Source: Azoarcus sp. KH32C (GTDB lineage Bacteria; Pseudomonadota; Gammaproteobacteria; Burkholderiales; Rhodocyclaceae). From it: a stretch of DNA of 64,000 nucleotides. The position numbers and the translations under genes are program-made. The DNA lies in assembly GCF_000349945.1 (NCBI RefSeq), contig NC_020516.1:2666001-2730000 (forward strand), in the 5' to 3' direction. Positions within the stretch are counted from its first letter, which is position 1. Each line of letters starts with the position of its first letter. Positions 1 to 8,475 of this stretch are shown here, one piece after another. Under the pieces are notes generated by a model. The model was not told where the DNA came from and ran no database searches. It saw only the letters and a program-made list of their open reading frames with translations.

Positions 1-1
1 C

Positions 2-1144
2 ATCGGAACGTATGGCGGGACCCTGAAGGATGTCCCGCTCACGGAACTGGCCACCGTCGCCGTGAAGGCGGCCCTGCAGCGTTCGGGCGCGGCGCCGGAC
101 GCGATCGGGCACGTCGTGATGGGCAACGTCATTCCGACGGAGCCGCGCGACGCGTATCTGAGCCGGGTCGCCGCGATCGATTCGGGCATTCCCGAAACCG
201 TCCCGGCCTTCAACGTCAATCGACTGTGCGGATCGGGGCTGCAGGCCATCGTCTCCGCGGCGCAGGCGATCCGCCTCGGCGACTGCGATCTCGCGATCGG
301 TGCCGGTGCGGAGTCGATGACGCGCGGTCCCTACACCGTGCCGAACCTGCGCTGGGGCGCGCGAATGCTCGATGCGCGCCTCGTCGACTACATGAACGGC
401 ATCCTGCACGACCCGTGGAAGACGGTGCACATGGGGGTCACGGCGGAGAACGTCGCGGAGCGCTACGGCATCACCCGTGAGATGCAGGACGAGCTGGCGG
501 CCGAGAGCCAGCGCCGTGCGGCGGTGGCGATCGTGGAGGGCTACTTCAAGGAGCAGATCGTCCCGGTCGACGTGAAGACGAAGAACGGAATCGTCCATTT
601 CGATACCGATGAGCACGTGCGCTCCGGCGTGACCGTCGATGCCCTGGCAGCGATGAAGCCGATCTTCCGCAAGGAGGGCGGCACGGTCACGGCAGGCAAC
701 GCCTCCGGCCTCAATGACGGCGCCGGCGCGGTGGTGCTTGCGGAGGCAGGCCGTGCAGCGGCGCTCGGACTCAAACCCCTCGCGCGGCTGGTCGGATACG
801 CCCACGCCGGCGTCGACCCGCTGTACATGGGCATCGGTCCGGTGCCTGCAACGCGACTGGTGCTCGAACGCACCGGCCTCAAGGTCGACGACCTTGACGT
901 CATCGAATCGAACGAAGCCTTCGCGGCGCAGGCCTGCGCGGTGACGCGCGAGCTGGGGCTGGATCCGCGCAAGGTCAATCCGAACGGTTCGGGCATCTCC
1001 CTCGGCCATCCGGTCGGCGCGACCGGCGCAATCATCACCACCAAGGCGATCTACGAGCTGCACCGCACCGGCGGGCGCTACGCGCTGGTGACGATGTGCA
1101 TCGGCGGCGGGCAGGGCATCGCCGCGATCTTCGAGCGGCTGTAA
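2..1144 (+). CDS. bktB: Acetyl-CoA C-acyltransferase (BktB-like beta-ketothiolase), 5' truncated by window edge
   Basis: Thiolase that condenses or cleaves short 3-ketoacyl-CoAs. The reading frame is open from base 2, whose first residues (IGTYGGTLKDVPLTEL) are the usual thiolase N-terminus, so only the first few codons are missing. The nucleophilic Cys lies in NRLCGSGLQ (codon at 226-228), the NEAFAAQA box and GHPVGATGA His follow, and the C-terminal catalytic Cys is in CIGGGQG. The sequence resembles Ralstonia BktB, which accepts C4-C6 substrates, more than acetoacetyl-CoA-specific PhaA; that is a resemblance judged by eye. A dehydrogenase and an acyl-CoA dehydrogenase follow on the same strand, so a beta-oxidation role is likely, though PHA precursor synthesis is also possible. 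Confidence 0.93.
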   Translation: MGTYGGTLKDVPLTELATVAVKAALQRSGAAPDAIGHVVMGNVIPTEPRDAYLSRVAAIDSGIPETVPAFNVNRLCGSGLQAIVSAAQAIRLGDCDLAIGAGAESMTRGPYTVPNLRWGARMLDARLVDYMNGILHDPWKTVHMGVTAENVAERYGITREMQDELAAESQRRAAVAIVEGYFKEQIVPVDVKTKNGIVHFDTDEHVRSGVTVDALAAMKPIFRKEGGTVTAGNASGLNDGAGAVVLAEAGRAAALGLKPLARLVGYAHAGVDPLYMGIGPVPATRLVLERTGLKVDDLDVIESNEAFAAQACAVTRELGLDPRKVNPNGSGISLGHPVGATGAIITTKAIYELHRTGGRYALVTMCIGGGQGIAAIFERL

Positions 1145-1192
1145 CAGCGCGCGCGGCCGGACATTTTCAGCATTCAGAGCGGGGAGCGAAGT

Positions 1193-2044
1193 ATGGGCAT
1201 CAGCACGGTGGGCGTCCTTGGGGCGGGAACGATGGGCAACGGGATTGCCCAGGTGTGCGCGGTGGCGGGCCTGTCCGTCGTCATGGTCGACATCTCGGCC
1301 GACGCGGTGGGGAAGGGAGTCGCGACGATTTCCGGCAGCCTCGACCGCCTGATCAAGAAGGGGCAGCTCACGGCGGCGCAGAAGGGCGAATACCTCGACC
1401 GGATCCGCGGCACCACCGATTACGCTGACCTCGCTCGCACCGACCTCGTGATCGAGGCGGCGACCGAGAACGAGGCGCTCAAGCTGAAGATCCTCGCCCA
1501 GGTCGACGCGATCGTCGGGCCGGACGCCGTGATCGCAACCAACACCTCGTCGCTGTCGGTCACCCGCCTCGCGGCCGCGACCAAACGCCCCGAGCGCTTC
1601 GTCGGCATGCATTTCTTCAACCCCGTGCCGCTGATGGCGTTGGTCGAAGTGGTGCCGGGGCTACGTACCGCGCCGGAAACCGTGAAGGCCGTGGAGGGCT
1701 TCGTCGGCGCGATCGGCAAGACCTCGATCGTCGCGAAGAACAGCCCGGGTTTCGCGGTGAACCGCATCCTGTGCCCGATGATCAACGAGGCGGTCTTCGC
1801 GCTTCAGGAAGGGCTCGCCTCCGCCGAGGAGATCGACGCCGGCATGAAGCTCGGCTGCAACCAGCCAATCGGCCCGCTGGCGCTGGCCGACCTCATCGGG
1901 CTCGACACCATGCTGTCGGTGATGGAGATGTTCCACGCCGGCTTCAACGATCCGAAGTACCGGCCCGCGCCGCTCCTGAAGGAAATGGTCGATGCCGGCT
2001 TCCTTGGGCGCAAGAGCGGTCGCGGCTTCTTCGACTACGCCTGA
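1193..2044 (+). CDS. 3-hydroxyacyl-CoA (3-hydroxybutyryl-CoA) dehydrogenase
   Basis: NAD(P)-dependent oxidation of (S)-3-hydroxyacyl-CoA to 3-ketoacyl-CoA, the step feeding the upstream thiolase. The 283-residue protein has the N-terminal Rossmann motif GAGTMGNGIA, the NTSSLSV segment, the catalytic His in GMHFFNPVPLM and the SPGFAVNRI interdomain motif, and the usual length for the Hbd/PaaH family. It starts 48 bp after the thiolase stop with a GGGGAG ribosome site. Hbd and PaaH cannot be separated by eye, so no symbol is given. Confidence 0.92.
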   Translation: MGISTVGVLGAGTMGNGIAQVCAVAGLSVVMVDISADAVGKGVATISGSLDRLIKKGQLTAAQKGEYLDRIRGTTDYADLARTDLVIEAATENEALKLKILAQVDAIVGPDAVIATNTSSLSVTRLAAATKRPERFVGMHFFNPVPLMALVEVVPGLRTAPETVKAVEGFVGAIGKTSIVAKNSPGFAVNRILCPMINEAVFALQEGLASAEEIDAGMKLGCNQPIGPLALADLIGLDTMLSVMEMFHAGFNDPKYRPAPLLKEMVDAGFLGRKSGRGFFDYA

Positions 2045-2080
2045 CCATCGGTCAACCATCTCGCGGGAGTCAGTCCAAGC

Positions 2081-3253
2081 ATGAACTTTGATCTGTCGGA
2101 AGAGCTGTCGGCACTGCAGCAGAAGGTGCGCCGCTTCATCGCGGAGGAAATCATTCCCTACGAGCGCGACCCGCGCCAGACCGCGCACGGGCCGTCCGAG
2201 GAGCTGCGCGCGGAGCTGATCGCGAAGGCGCGCGCCGCGGAACTGCTGTCGGCGCACGTGTCGCAGGAATTCGGCGGCCTGGGCCTCGATCATCGCGCCA
2301 AGGCGGTGTTCTTCGAGGAGGCCGGATACTCGCTGCTGGGGCCGGTCGCGCTGAACATCGCGGCGCCGGACGAGGGCAACATGCACCTGATGGAGGTCGT
2401 CGCGCGTCCCGAACACAAGGAACGCTGGCTGCGCCCCCTCGCCGCGGGCAAGGTGCGCTCGTGCTTCTGCATGACGGAACCGACCCCCGGCGCCGGCTCC
2501 GACCCGTCGATGCTGCAGACGACCGCCGTGCGCGACGGCGACGACTACGTCATCAACGGGCGCAAGTGGTTCACGACGGGCGCCGACGGCGCCGCCTTCG
2601 CGATCATCATGGCCAAGCTCGAGGACGGGCGCGCCACGATGTTCCTGTCGGACACCGATGTGCCGGGCTTCGTCGTCGAACGCTCGATGGACACCCTCGA
2701 CACCTGCTTCCCCGGCGGGCACGGTGTCGTGCGCCTGGACAACGTCCGGGTGCCCGCCGCGAACATCCTCGGCGAGCTCGGCGAGGGCTTCAAATATGCG
2801 CAGGTCCGCCTGTCGCCGGCGCGCCTCACGCACTGCATGCGCTGGCTTGGCGCCGCGCGCCGCGCTCATGACATCGCCACCGACTACGCCCGCCGGCGCC
2901 ATGCTTTTGGGAAACCGCTGGGCAGTCACGAGGGCGTGGGCTTCATGCTCGCCGACAACGAGATGGACATCCACTCGGCGCGGCTCGCCATCTGGCACAC
3001 CGCGTGGGTGCTCGACAAGGGCCATCTCGCGATCCACGACTCCAGCATGTCCAAGGTACTCGTCTCGGAAGCCTGCTGGCGCGTCGTCGACCGTTGCGTG
3101 CAGATCCTCGGCGGGCAGGGCGTCACGCGCGAAACCGTCGTCGCGCGCATCTTCGCCGACATGCGTGCGTTCCGGATCTACGACGGCCCGTCCGAAGTGC
3201 ACCGCTGGAGCATCGCCAAGCGGGTCATCAAGGGCATCCAGCGCGAAGTGTGA
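2081..3253 (+). CDS. Acyl-CoA dehydrogenase of the ACAD10/11-LvaC type
   Basis: FAD-dependent acyl-CoA dehydrogenase family protein of 390 residues. It shows the N-terminal helical domain, the FAD/substrate motif TEPTPGAGSDP, the middle beta domain (INGRKWFTTGA) and the RRHAFGKPLG motif of the C-terminal domain. The segment that in short-chain enzymes reads YEGTSE, with the catalytic Glu, here reads YDGPSEVH. The base is therefore replaced by Asp, and the segment resembles the ADGPDEVH of ACAD10/11. Those proteins and LvaC act on 4-phosphoacyl-CoA and eliminate phosphate. The kinase gene immediately downstream supports that reading; an ordinary dehydrogenase with a shifted base remains possible. 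Confidence 0.85.
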   Translation: MNFDLSEELSALQQKVRRFIAEEIIPYERDPRQTAHGPSEELRAELIAKARAAELLSAHVSQEFGGLGLDHRAKAVFFEEAGYSLLGPVALNIAAPDEGNMHLMEVVARPEHKERWLRPLAAGKVRSCFCMTEPTPGAGSDPSMLQTTAVRDGDDYVINGRKWFTTGADGAAFAIIMAKLEDGRATMFLSDTDVPGFVVERSMDTLDTCFPGGHGVVRLDNVRVPAANILGELGEGFKYAQVRLSPARLTHCMRWLGAARRAHDIATDYARRRHAFGKPLGSHEGVGFMLADNEMDIHSARLAIWHTAWVLDKGHLAIHDSSMSKVLVSEACWRVVDRCVQILGGQGVTRETVVARIFADMRAFRIYDGPSEVHRWSIAKRVIKGIQREV

Positions 3254-3294
3254 CACGGCTGGCGATTACCGAACCACGGACGAGTGTGCAGACG

Positions 3295-4305
3295 ATGAAC
3301 GAACAAATGCGCAACGCGCTGGAAGCATTCCTTCGGCGGGAGGCCGGGGCCGACCGCGTGTCGATTACGGACGCAAAGCTCCTTTCGGGGGGCTCGATCC
3401 AGGAGAACTGGTTCATCCAGGCCGCGGTCGCCGGCGGCGCCTTCGCCCTTGAACTGAAGCTGGTCGTGCGTACCGACGCGCCGTCCGGTGTGGCCGGTAG
3501 TCACTGCCGCGCCGAAGAGTTCGCGCTCCTCAAGGCGGCCCACGCCGCTGGCGTCACCGTGCCGGAGCCCCTGTGGCTGTGCCGCGACGCGAGCCTCATC
3601 GGCAAGCAATTCTTCGTGATGCGCTTCGTCGGCGGCGTCGCCGCCTCCCACGTCGTCGTGCGCGATGCGAAGCTTGGTGGCGATCGTCGTGTGCTGCTGG
3701 AACGGCTCGGTGCGGAACTCGGGCGCATCCATTCGATCCGTCCGCCCCGCGACGACCTCGCGTTCCTGCCGTCCCCGGGCTCGTCGCCTGCGCTGCACAA
3801 CGTCGCGCGCATGCGCCGCTTCCTCGACGCCCATCACACCGCGCACCCTGCGCTGGAGTGGGGTCTGCGCTGGCTCGAAACCAACGCGCCGGAACGCGGC
3901 GAGATCGCCCTGTGCCATCGCGATTTCCGCACCGGCAATTACATGATCGACGAGAACGGACTCACCGCCGTCCTCGACTGGGAGTTCGCCGGCTGGGGCG
4001 ATCCGCTCGAGGACGTCGGCTGGTTTTGCGCCAAGTGCTGGCGCTTCGGGCAGTCCGGCGAGGCGGGTGGCGTCGGCGCGCGGGAGGATTTCTATCGCGG
4101 CTATGCGCAGGCCACCGGCCGTCGCCTCGAAGACGAGAACATCCACTACTGGGAAGTGATGGCGCACTTGAACTGGGCGTTGATCGCCCTCCAGCAGGCC
4201 GAGCGCCACCTCTCGGGCGAGGAGACTTCGCTGCTGCTCGCGCTGACCGGCCACATTGTGCCTGAGCTCGAATACGAAATTCTGACCATGACGGAGGCCC
4301 ACTGA
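3295..4305 (+). CDS. APH-family phosphotransferase, putative LvaA/ACAD10-11-type hydroxyacyl-CoA kinase
   Basis: Aminoglycoside-phosphotransferase-fold kinase of about 336 residues. The Brenner motif HRDFRTGN (His-x-Asp-x5-Asn) and the metal-binding LDWE segment (DFG equivalent) are intact. The frame is open further upstream, into the previous gene, but the ATG at 3295 lies 41 bp after the dehydrogenase stop and begins the family-like N-terminus. APH proteins next to acyl-CoA dehydrogenases phosphorylate hydroxyacyl-CoAs (LvaA in Pseudomonas, the N-terminal domain of ACAD10/11) rather than antibiotics, so drug resistance is unlikely here. Translationally coupled to the next gene (TGATG). Confidence 0.82.
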   Translation: MNEQMRNALEAFLRREAGADRVSITDAKLLSGGSIQENWFIQAAVAGGAFALELKLVVRTDAPSGVAGSHCRAEEFALLKAAHAAGVTVPEPLWLCRDASLIGKQFFVMRFVGGVAASHVVVRDAKLGGDRRVLLERLGAELGRIHSIRPPRDDLAFLPSPGSSPALHNVARMRRFLDAHHTAHPALEWGLRWLETNAPERGEIALCHRDFRTGNYMIDENGLTAVLDWEFAGWGDPLEDVGWFCAKCWRFGQSGEAGGVGAREDFYRGYAQATGRRLEDENIHYWEVMAHLNWALIALQQAERHLSGEETSLLLALTGHIVPELEYEILTMTEAH

Positions 4306-4706
4306 TGCGCGACGAACCGACCGGCGAGCAACTGCTCGAAACCGCGCGGAACCTGCTGCGGGAAGACGTCTTGCCCGCCCTGCCTCCCGAGCGGAAGCAC
4401 GCGGCACTGATGATCGCCAACGCCATGGCCATCGCGATGCGCCAGTTGAAGCATGGCGAGGACGGCGAGCGCAGCGAGTTCAAGGCGCTGGGGGCGCTGC
4501 TGGGCCGCAGCGGGCAGGACGAGCCGGCCGGAGGCGCGGACCTGCGTCGCCGACTCAAGGAGCTGAACCGCGAGTTCGCGCACGCGATTCGCGCGGGGCG
4601 GGCCGACGAAGGCGTCTGGCGCGATGCGGCCCGGCAGCATCTGCTGGATAGTGCCCGTCTCAAACTCATCGAAAGCAACCCCAAGTATCTCGGAGGGCAG
4701 GGCTGA
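4305..4706 (+). CDS. DUF6285 domain protein, putative kinase partner (LvaB-like)
   Basis: A 133-residue, mostly helical, acidic protein with no catalytic motif. Its start codon overlaps the kinase stop (TGATG at 4303-4307) and its own stop overlaps the next start in the same way, so the three proteins are probably made in fixed ratio. Small proteins of this kind sit beside APH kinases in acyl-CoA operons. In levulinate catabolism the small protein LvaB is needed together with kinase LvaA, and this gene has the same size and position. Family assignment is from memory of the sequence type and should be confirmed by profile search. Confidence 0.68.
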   Translation: MRDEPTGEQLLETARNLLREDVLPALPPERKHAALMIANAMAIAMRQLKHGEDGERSEFKALGALLGRSGQDEPAGGADLRRRLKELNREFAHAIRAGRADEGVWRDAARQHLLDSARLKLIESNPKYLGGQG

Positions 4707-5410
4707 TGGGCCGCCTGGCCGGCACGGATCGTCGCCGACGGGTCTATCTGATGCGTCACGGCGAGGTGGAATATTTCGATGCCGCCGGACGCCCCGTCGA
4801 TCCGCGCCATGTGACCCTCACCGAGCGCGGGTGCGAGCAGGCGCGTGCGGCGGGCATGCTGCTGCGGGACGTTCCGTTCGACGACGCGATCATCTCCGGC
4901 ATGCCGCGCACCGCGCACACAGCGAGCCTCGTACTCGACGGGCGCGCGCTGGCGGTGCGCGAGGAGCCGCGCCTGAAGGAGATCCGCGCCGGCCGCCTGG
5001 CCGCCGTGCCTCCCGAACGGCGCGAGGAAATCATCACCCGCGCCTACGACCGGGCCGCCGACCCGGACGCAAGCTTCATCGGGGGCGAATCCTGGGCGGA
5101 CTTCCAGCTCCGCGTGCTCGACGTCTGGCACGACGTGATTCAGGCCGACGGCTGGGCGAACCTCCTGGTTGTCGCACACGACGCCGTCAATCGCATCATC
5201 CTGAGCCACGTCGTCGGGGCTGCGCTGCAGGGCCTGAGAGCCTTCGAGCAGGAACCCGCCTGCATCAACATCATCGACGTCGATGTCGACGCCGGAAAGG
5301 TCGAGCGCGCCTTCATCCGCGCCGCAAACCTGACGGCCTACAACCTTGCCGCACATGCGAACCATCACACGGTGATGGAGCGCATCTCGGCGCAGTTCAA
5401 GGCGGGGTGA
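4706..5410 (+). CDS. Histidine phosphatase family protein (phosphoglycerate mutase-like)
   Basis: Branch-1 histidine phosphatase of 234 residues. The phosphohistidine motif YLMRHGE is at residues 12-18, and the second catalytic His is in VVAHD near residue 155. The start overlaps the preceding stop by one base. It is the last gene of the acyl-CoA operon and is followed by a terminator. Alone it could be a general phosphatase or mutase. Its coupling to a putative acyl-CoA kinase suggests removal of phosphate from side products or unprocessed phospho-acyl intermediates, which is inference from position only. Confidence 0.82.
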   Translation: MGRLAGTDRRRRVYLMRHGEVEYFDAAGRPVDPRHVTLTERGCEQARAAGMLLRDVPFDDAIISGMPRTAHTASLVLDGRALAVREEPRLKEIRAGRLAAVPPERREEIITRAYDRAADPDASFIGGESWADFQLRVLDVWHDVIQADGWANLLVVAHDAVNRIILSHVVGAALQGLRAFEQEPACINIIDVDVDAGKVERAFIRAANLTAYNLAAHANHHTVMERISAQFKAG

Positions 5411-5488
5411 CCCCCTCGGAACTTTCTCGTTCTGTCTTCCTTCGACGACTGTTGCACCACTCCTCCCCACGGTCGCCGGAGTCTTGTC

Positions 5489-5526
5489 GGGCTCGTGGAA
5501 CCCTGTGTTCCGCGAGCCCTTTTTTC
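5489..5526 (+). terminator. Intrinsic terminator of the acyl-CoA operon
   Basis: A 13-bp stem with one G-T wobble (5489-5501 pairing with 5507-5519) closes a 5-base loop and is followed by six T in a row. It lies 78 bp after the histidine phosphatase stop and before the divergently unrelated GGDEF/EAL gene. Confidence 0.9.
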
Positions 5527-5615
5527 TTCGGCAGGCGCAAGGTCGCGCGTGAGAGTATGGCCCTACTAATGGGGCGGCTATACTGAAGGCGACACGTCGT
5601 GTCGACGGGAGGTCC

Positions 5616-7871
5616 ATGATGTCACCTGCGGCAAGCGCGGATCTGCCCTCGAGGAGCGGGCACGCCACGGATGCGGCGTTGCGAGCGTATCGGACGGTGC
5701 TGCACGCTAGCGACGAACGGACCATGCTGCGGGAAATCTGCGACGTGTTGGTCGACGCGGGCGTTTGCAAGGGCGCCTGGATCGATTTGGTGAGCGATGG
5801 CCCAACCCCGCAGCGGGCGGCGGACTGGGTGATCGCGAAGGCGCTGCCCTTGATGGCGCCCGACGGTAAAACGCTCGGCACGCTGACGCTGGCCGACAGC
5901 GATCCGTCCGCCTTCGATCCGGCCGAAATGGCGATCCTGGTTCAGCTTGCCGAGGACGTGGCGTCCGGTATCGACGCATTGCACCAGAAGGCGGTCCGGC
6001 AGAGCCACGAGCAGCGCCTGCTCCTCGTCGATCGGGCCCTGCGCACGCTCAGCGCCGGCAATCGCACACTCGTGCGCTGCACTGAAGAAGCGCAACTGCT
6101 TGCGCAGATGTGCCGCGTCATCGTCGAAATCGGGGGCTACCGCGTCGCCTGGGTCGGTTACGCGCAGCATGACACGAACCGTTCGATCTTCCCGATGGCG
6201 CAGGCCGGCGTCGTCGAGGGGTCGATCGAGCGGATGAACTTTACATGGGCCGATACGCCGGCCGGGCAGACGCCGCCGGGAATGGCAATCCGCAACGGCA
6301 AGCCTTACGTACGCCTCGACATTGCCACCGACCCGATGCTCGCACCTTTCCGGGAAAAATCGCTCGAGATGGGCTTTGCCGCGGTGAGCGCCTTTCCGCT
6401 GATCGTCGACGACGAGGTCATCGGCAACCTCGACATCGTCGCGCGCGAGCGCGACGCCTTCGGCGACCAGGAACTCGCCGTGCTCACGGAACTCGCCGAG
6501 GATCTCTCGTTCGGCATTTCCAGCCTGCGGGTACGGGCTCGCCACCGTAACGCGGAGAAGATGCTCGAGCGGATGGCTTTCGTCGATCAGCTGACCGGCC
6601 TACCGAACCGCATCCGGCTGCGCGAACGGCTGGAGCGGGCAATCGAGCACGCCCGGCGGGAGCATCGCCCCCTGGCCTTGCTGACGCTCAATGTCGACCG
6701 CTTCCGCGACATCAACGAGGTTCTCGGTTATCGCAGCGGCGACCGGCTGCTAGCACAGCTGGCTGGGCGCTTGACCGGTCTGCCCGTGGCGCCGGCCCTC
6801 ATCGCGCGGATCGGCGTCGATGTCTTCGCGGTGCTCTTACCCGGCGCAGACGCTGAGCAGGCCGAGGTCACCGCGCGTGCTTTTGCGCGCGCGCTCGACG
6901 ATCCCTTCGAAGTCGAGGGCGCGCGCGTAGAGGTGCAGGCGAGCATCGGCATCGCGCTGTTTCCCGGCCACGGTGTGGATGCCGACGCGCTGATCATGCG
7001 TTCGGATGCGGCGGCCTTCCAGGCCAAACGCGATCACCTCGGCATCGCCATCTTCCGGCTCGATTCGGAACGCGAGAACCGCGAACGCCTCACGCTGATG
7101 GCCGACTTGCGTCGCGGGATCGCAGAGAACCAGCTGCGACTCTATTGCCAGCCCAAGGCCAACATGATGAGCGGCCGGGTCTGCGGTGTCGAGGCACTTG
7201 TCCGCTGGGCACATCCCACGCACGGCCTGATCCTTCCGGACCGGTTCATTCCATTTGCCGAGCGCACCGGGCTCATCAACGCGCTGACGCACTGGGTCAT
7301 CAATGCCAGCCTCGCGCAATGCTACAGCTGGCGCGAGCGGGGAATCGACATGCCGCTGGCGGTCAATCTATCCGCTCGTAACCTGCTCGAACCGCACCTA
7401 GTCGAACGGCTGGCGGGCTTGCTCGACACCTGGGGCGCAACGCCGAGCTGGTTGCAGTTCGAACTTACGGAGAGCGCATTGATGGAAGATCCTGCCGGAG
7501 CACTGGATGTGCTGCGGCGCATGCAGCAGATGGGTTTCCGCCTCTACGTGGACGATTTCGGTACTGGGTATTCGTCCTTGAGCTATCTGCAGAAGTTGCC
7601 GATCGATGCAGTCAAGATCGACAAGTCATTTGTCCTGGGCATGCAGGCCGATCCGGATGCATGGACCATCGTGAAATCGACGATCGACATGGTCCATAAC
7701 ATCGGCCTGGAGGTCGTCGCCGAAGGCACGGAAACGCAGCTCATCTGGGACAGTCTGGCAACACTGCATACCGACGTTGCGCAAGGCTCCTACGTCGCAG
7801 ATCCCATGCCGGCCGATGAGTTCGCCGAATGGAATGCGCAACGCCATGGCAGTGCGCTGGGTCTCCATTAG
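5616..7871 (+). CDS. GAF-GAF-GGDEF-EAL protein, probable c-di-GMP phosphodiesterase
   Basis: Cytoplasmic 751-residue signalling protein with no membrane segment. Two GAF-like sensory domains (about residues 20-135 and 145-305) precede a GGDEF domain (about 320-480) and an EAL domain (about 495-740). The GGDEF signature reads GVDVF, so cyclase activity is probably lost. The EAL domain keeps VEALVRW, NLSARNL, ELTES, DDFGTGYSS, KIDKSFV and EGTET, the residues needed for metal binding and hydrolysis. The likely output is breakdown of c-di-GMP, with the degenerate GGDEF as a regulatory domain. Start ATG at 5616 has a GGGAGG site; a second ATG follows directly. No neighbour hints at the signal sensed. 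Confidence 0.9.
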   Translation: MMSPAASADLPSRSGHATDAALRAYRTVLHASDERTMLREICDVLVDAGVCKGAWIDLVSDGPTPQRAADWVIAKALPLMAPDGKTLGTLTLADSDPSAFDPAEMAILVQLAEDVASGIDALHQKAVRQSHEQRLLLVDRALRTLSAGNRTLVRCTEEAQLLAQMCRVIVEIGGYRVAWVGYAQHDTNRSIFPMAQAGVVEGSIERMNFTWADTPAGQTPPGMAIRNGKPYVRLDIATDPMLAPFREKSLEMGFAAVSAFPLIVDDEVIGNLDIVARERDAFGDQELAVLTELAEDLSFGISSLRVRARHRNAEKMLERMAFVDQLTGLPNRIRLRERLERAIEHARREHRPLALLTLNVDRFRDINEVLGYRSGDRLLAQLAGRLTGLPVAPALIARIGVDVFAVLLPGADAEQAEVTARAFARALDDPFEVEGARVEVQASIGIALFPGHGVDADALIMRSDAAAFQAKRDHLGIAIFRLDSERENRERLTLMADLRRGIAENQLRLYCQPKANMMSGRVCGVEALVRWAHPTHGLILPDRFIPFAERTGLINALTHWVINASLAQCYSWRERGIDMPLAVNLSARNLLEPHLVERLAGLLDTWGATPSWLQFELTESALMEDPAGALDVLRRMQQMGFRLYVDDFGTGYSSLSYLQKLPIDAVKIDKSFVLGMQADPDAWTIVKSTIDMVHNIGLEVVAEGTETQLIWDSLATLHTDVAQGSYVADPMPADEFAEWNAQRHGSALGLH

Positions 7872-8153
7872 TTTAGGAGACCTTGCCGATTCTTCCCTGA
7901 GCACGGCATTCCTCATAACGGAACGGGCGTAACGGGTGCGGCGGCTCGACGAAGAGCACGGAACTGAACGCAGAACTGGGGCCGGCCCCCCTTAAGGCCA
8001 AAAGGATGCTACATATTTGACGCTAAACGGCGGTGCAATCCCAGGCCCGCCACGGGTTTTCGGGAGATCGCCAGCAGAGGCGATCTGACGGTAAACCAGA
8101 CCGGTGATCAACGACGAATCGTGATGGTCCTGAATGATCCGCCGATCGGTCGA

Positions 8154-8402
8154 CTCGTCGGGCATGTGCTGGAGGCGCTTGAGCTCCTTGAGGGCCTGCC
8201 GATCGACCTCCTCGGGCATCTGCGCCGCCTCGATGGATTTGCGCAGCTCCTCGATCTCGGCGGCATTGCCCGCTTCGCCCTCGCCGAGCGCCTGCTGGAT
8301 CGCCTTCAGTTGCTCGCGCAGGAAGTACTCGCGCTGGCGCTCATCCATCGTCGCCTTGGTCCGCGCGCCGATTTCGCGCGATAGCCGCAGGACCTCGTGG
8401 CG
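8154..8402 (-). pseudogene. lon: Fragment of ATP-dependent protease Lon (N-terminal/coiled-coil region)
   Basis: About 80 codons on the minus strand encode a recognisable Lon segment, including SREIGARTKATMDERQREY, FLREQLKAIQ, and MPEEVDRQALKELKRL. In intact Lon this lies just before the AAA+ domain. The substrate-binding N-terminus, the ATPase and the Ser-Lys protease domains are absent on either side, so this is a relic about one tenth of the gene. The flanking sequence in the same frame does not look like Lon. The rest of 7872-8475 has no recognisable gene. Confidence 0.75.
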
Positions 8403-8475
8403 CCCGACGAGCCTTCGGGCGAAATACCTGCTATACAGATAGCATCGGGGAAGTGCGCGTCGAAGGAGGAAAACC

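Noticed and set aside
1661..3256. Long open frame antisense to the dehydrogenase genes
   Set aside because: It mirrors codon-position GC bias of the sense genes, its product is His/Arg-rich without family resemblance, and the sense strand encodes clear enzymes.
3295..4305. Aminoglycoside resistance kinase
   Set aside because: The APH fold is present, but the neighbouring acyl-CoA genes and DUF6285 protein point to a metabolite kinase.
3962..5881. Very long open frame (over 600 codons) on the minus strand
   Set aside because: It crosses several sense genes and the terminator, and the product is low-complexity with no motif.
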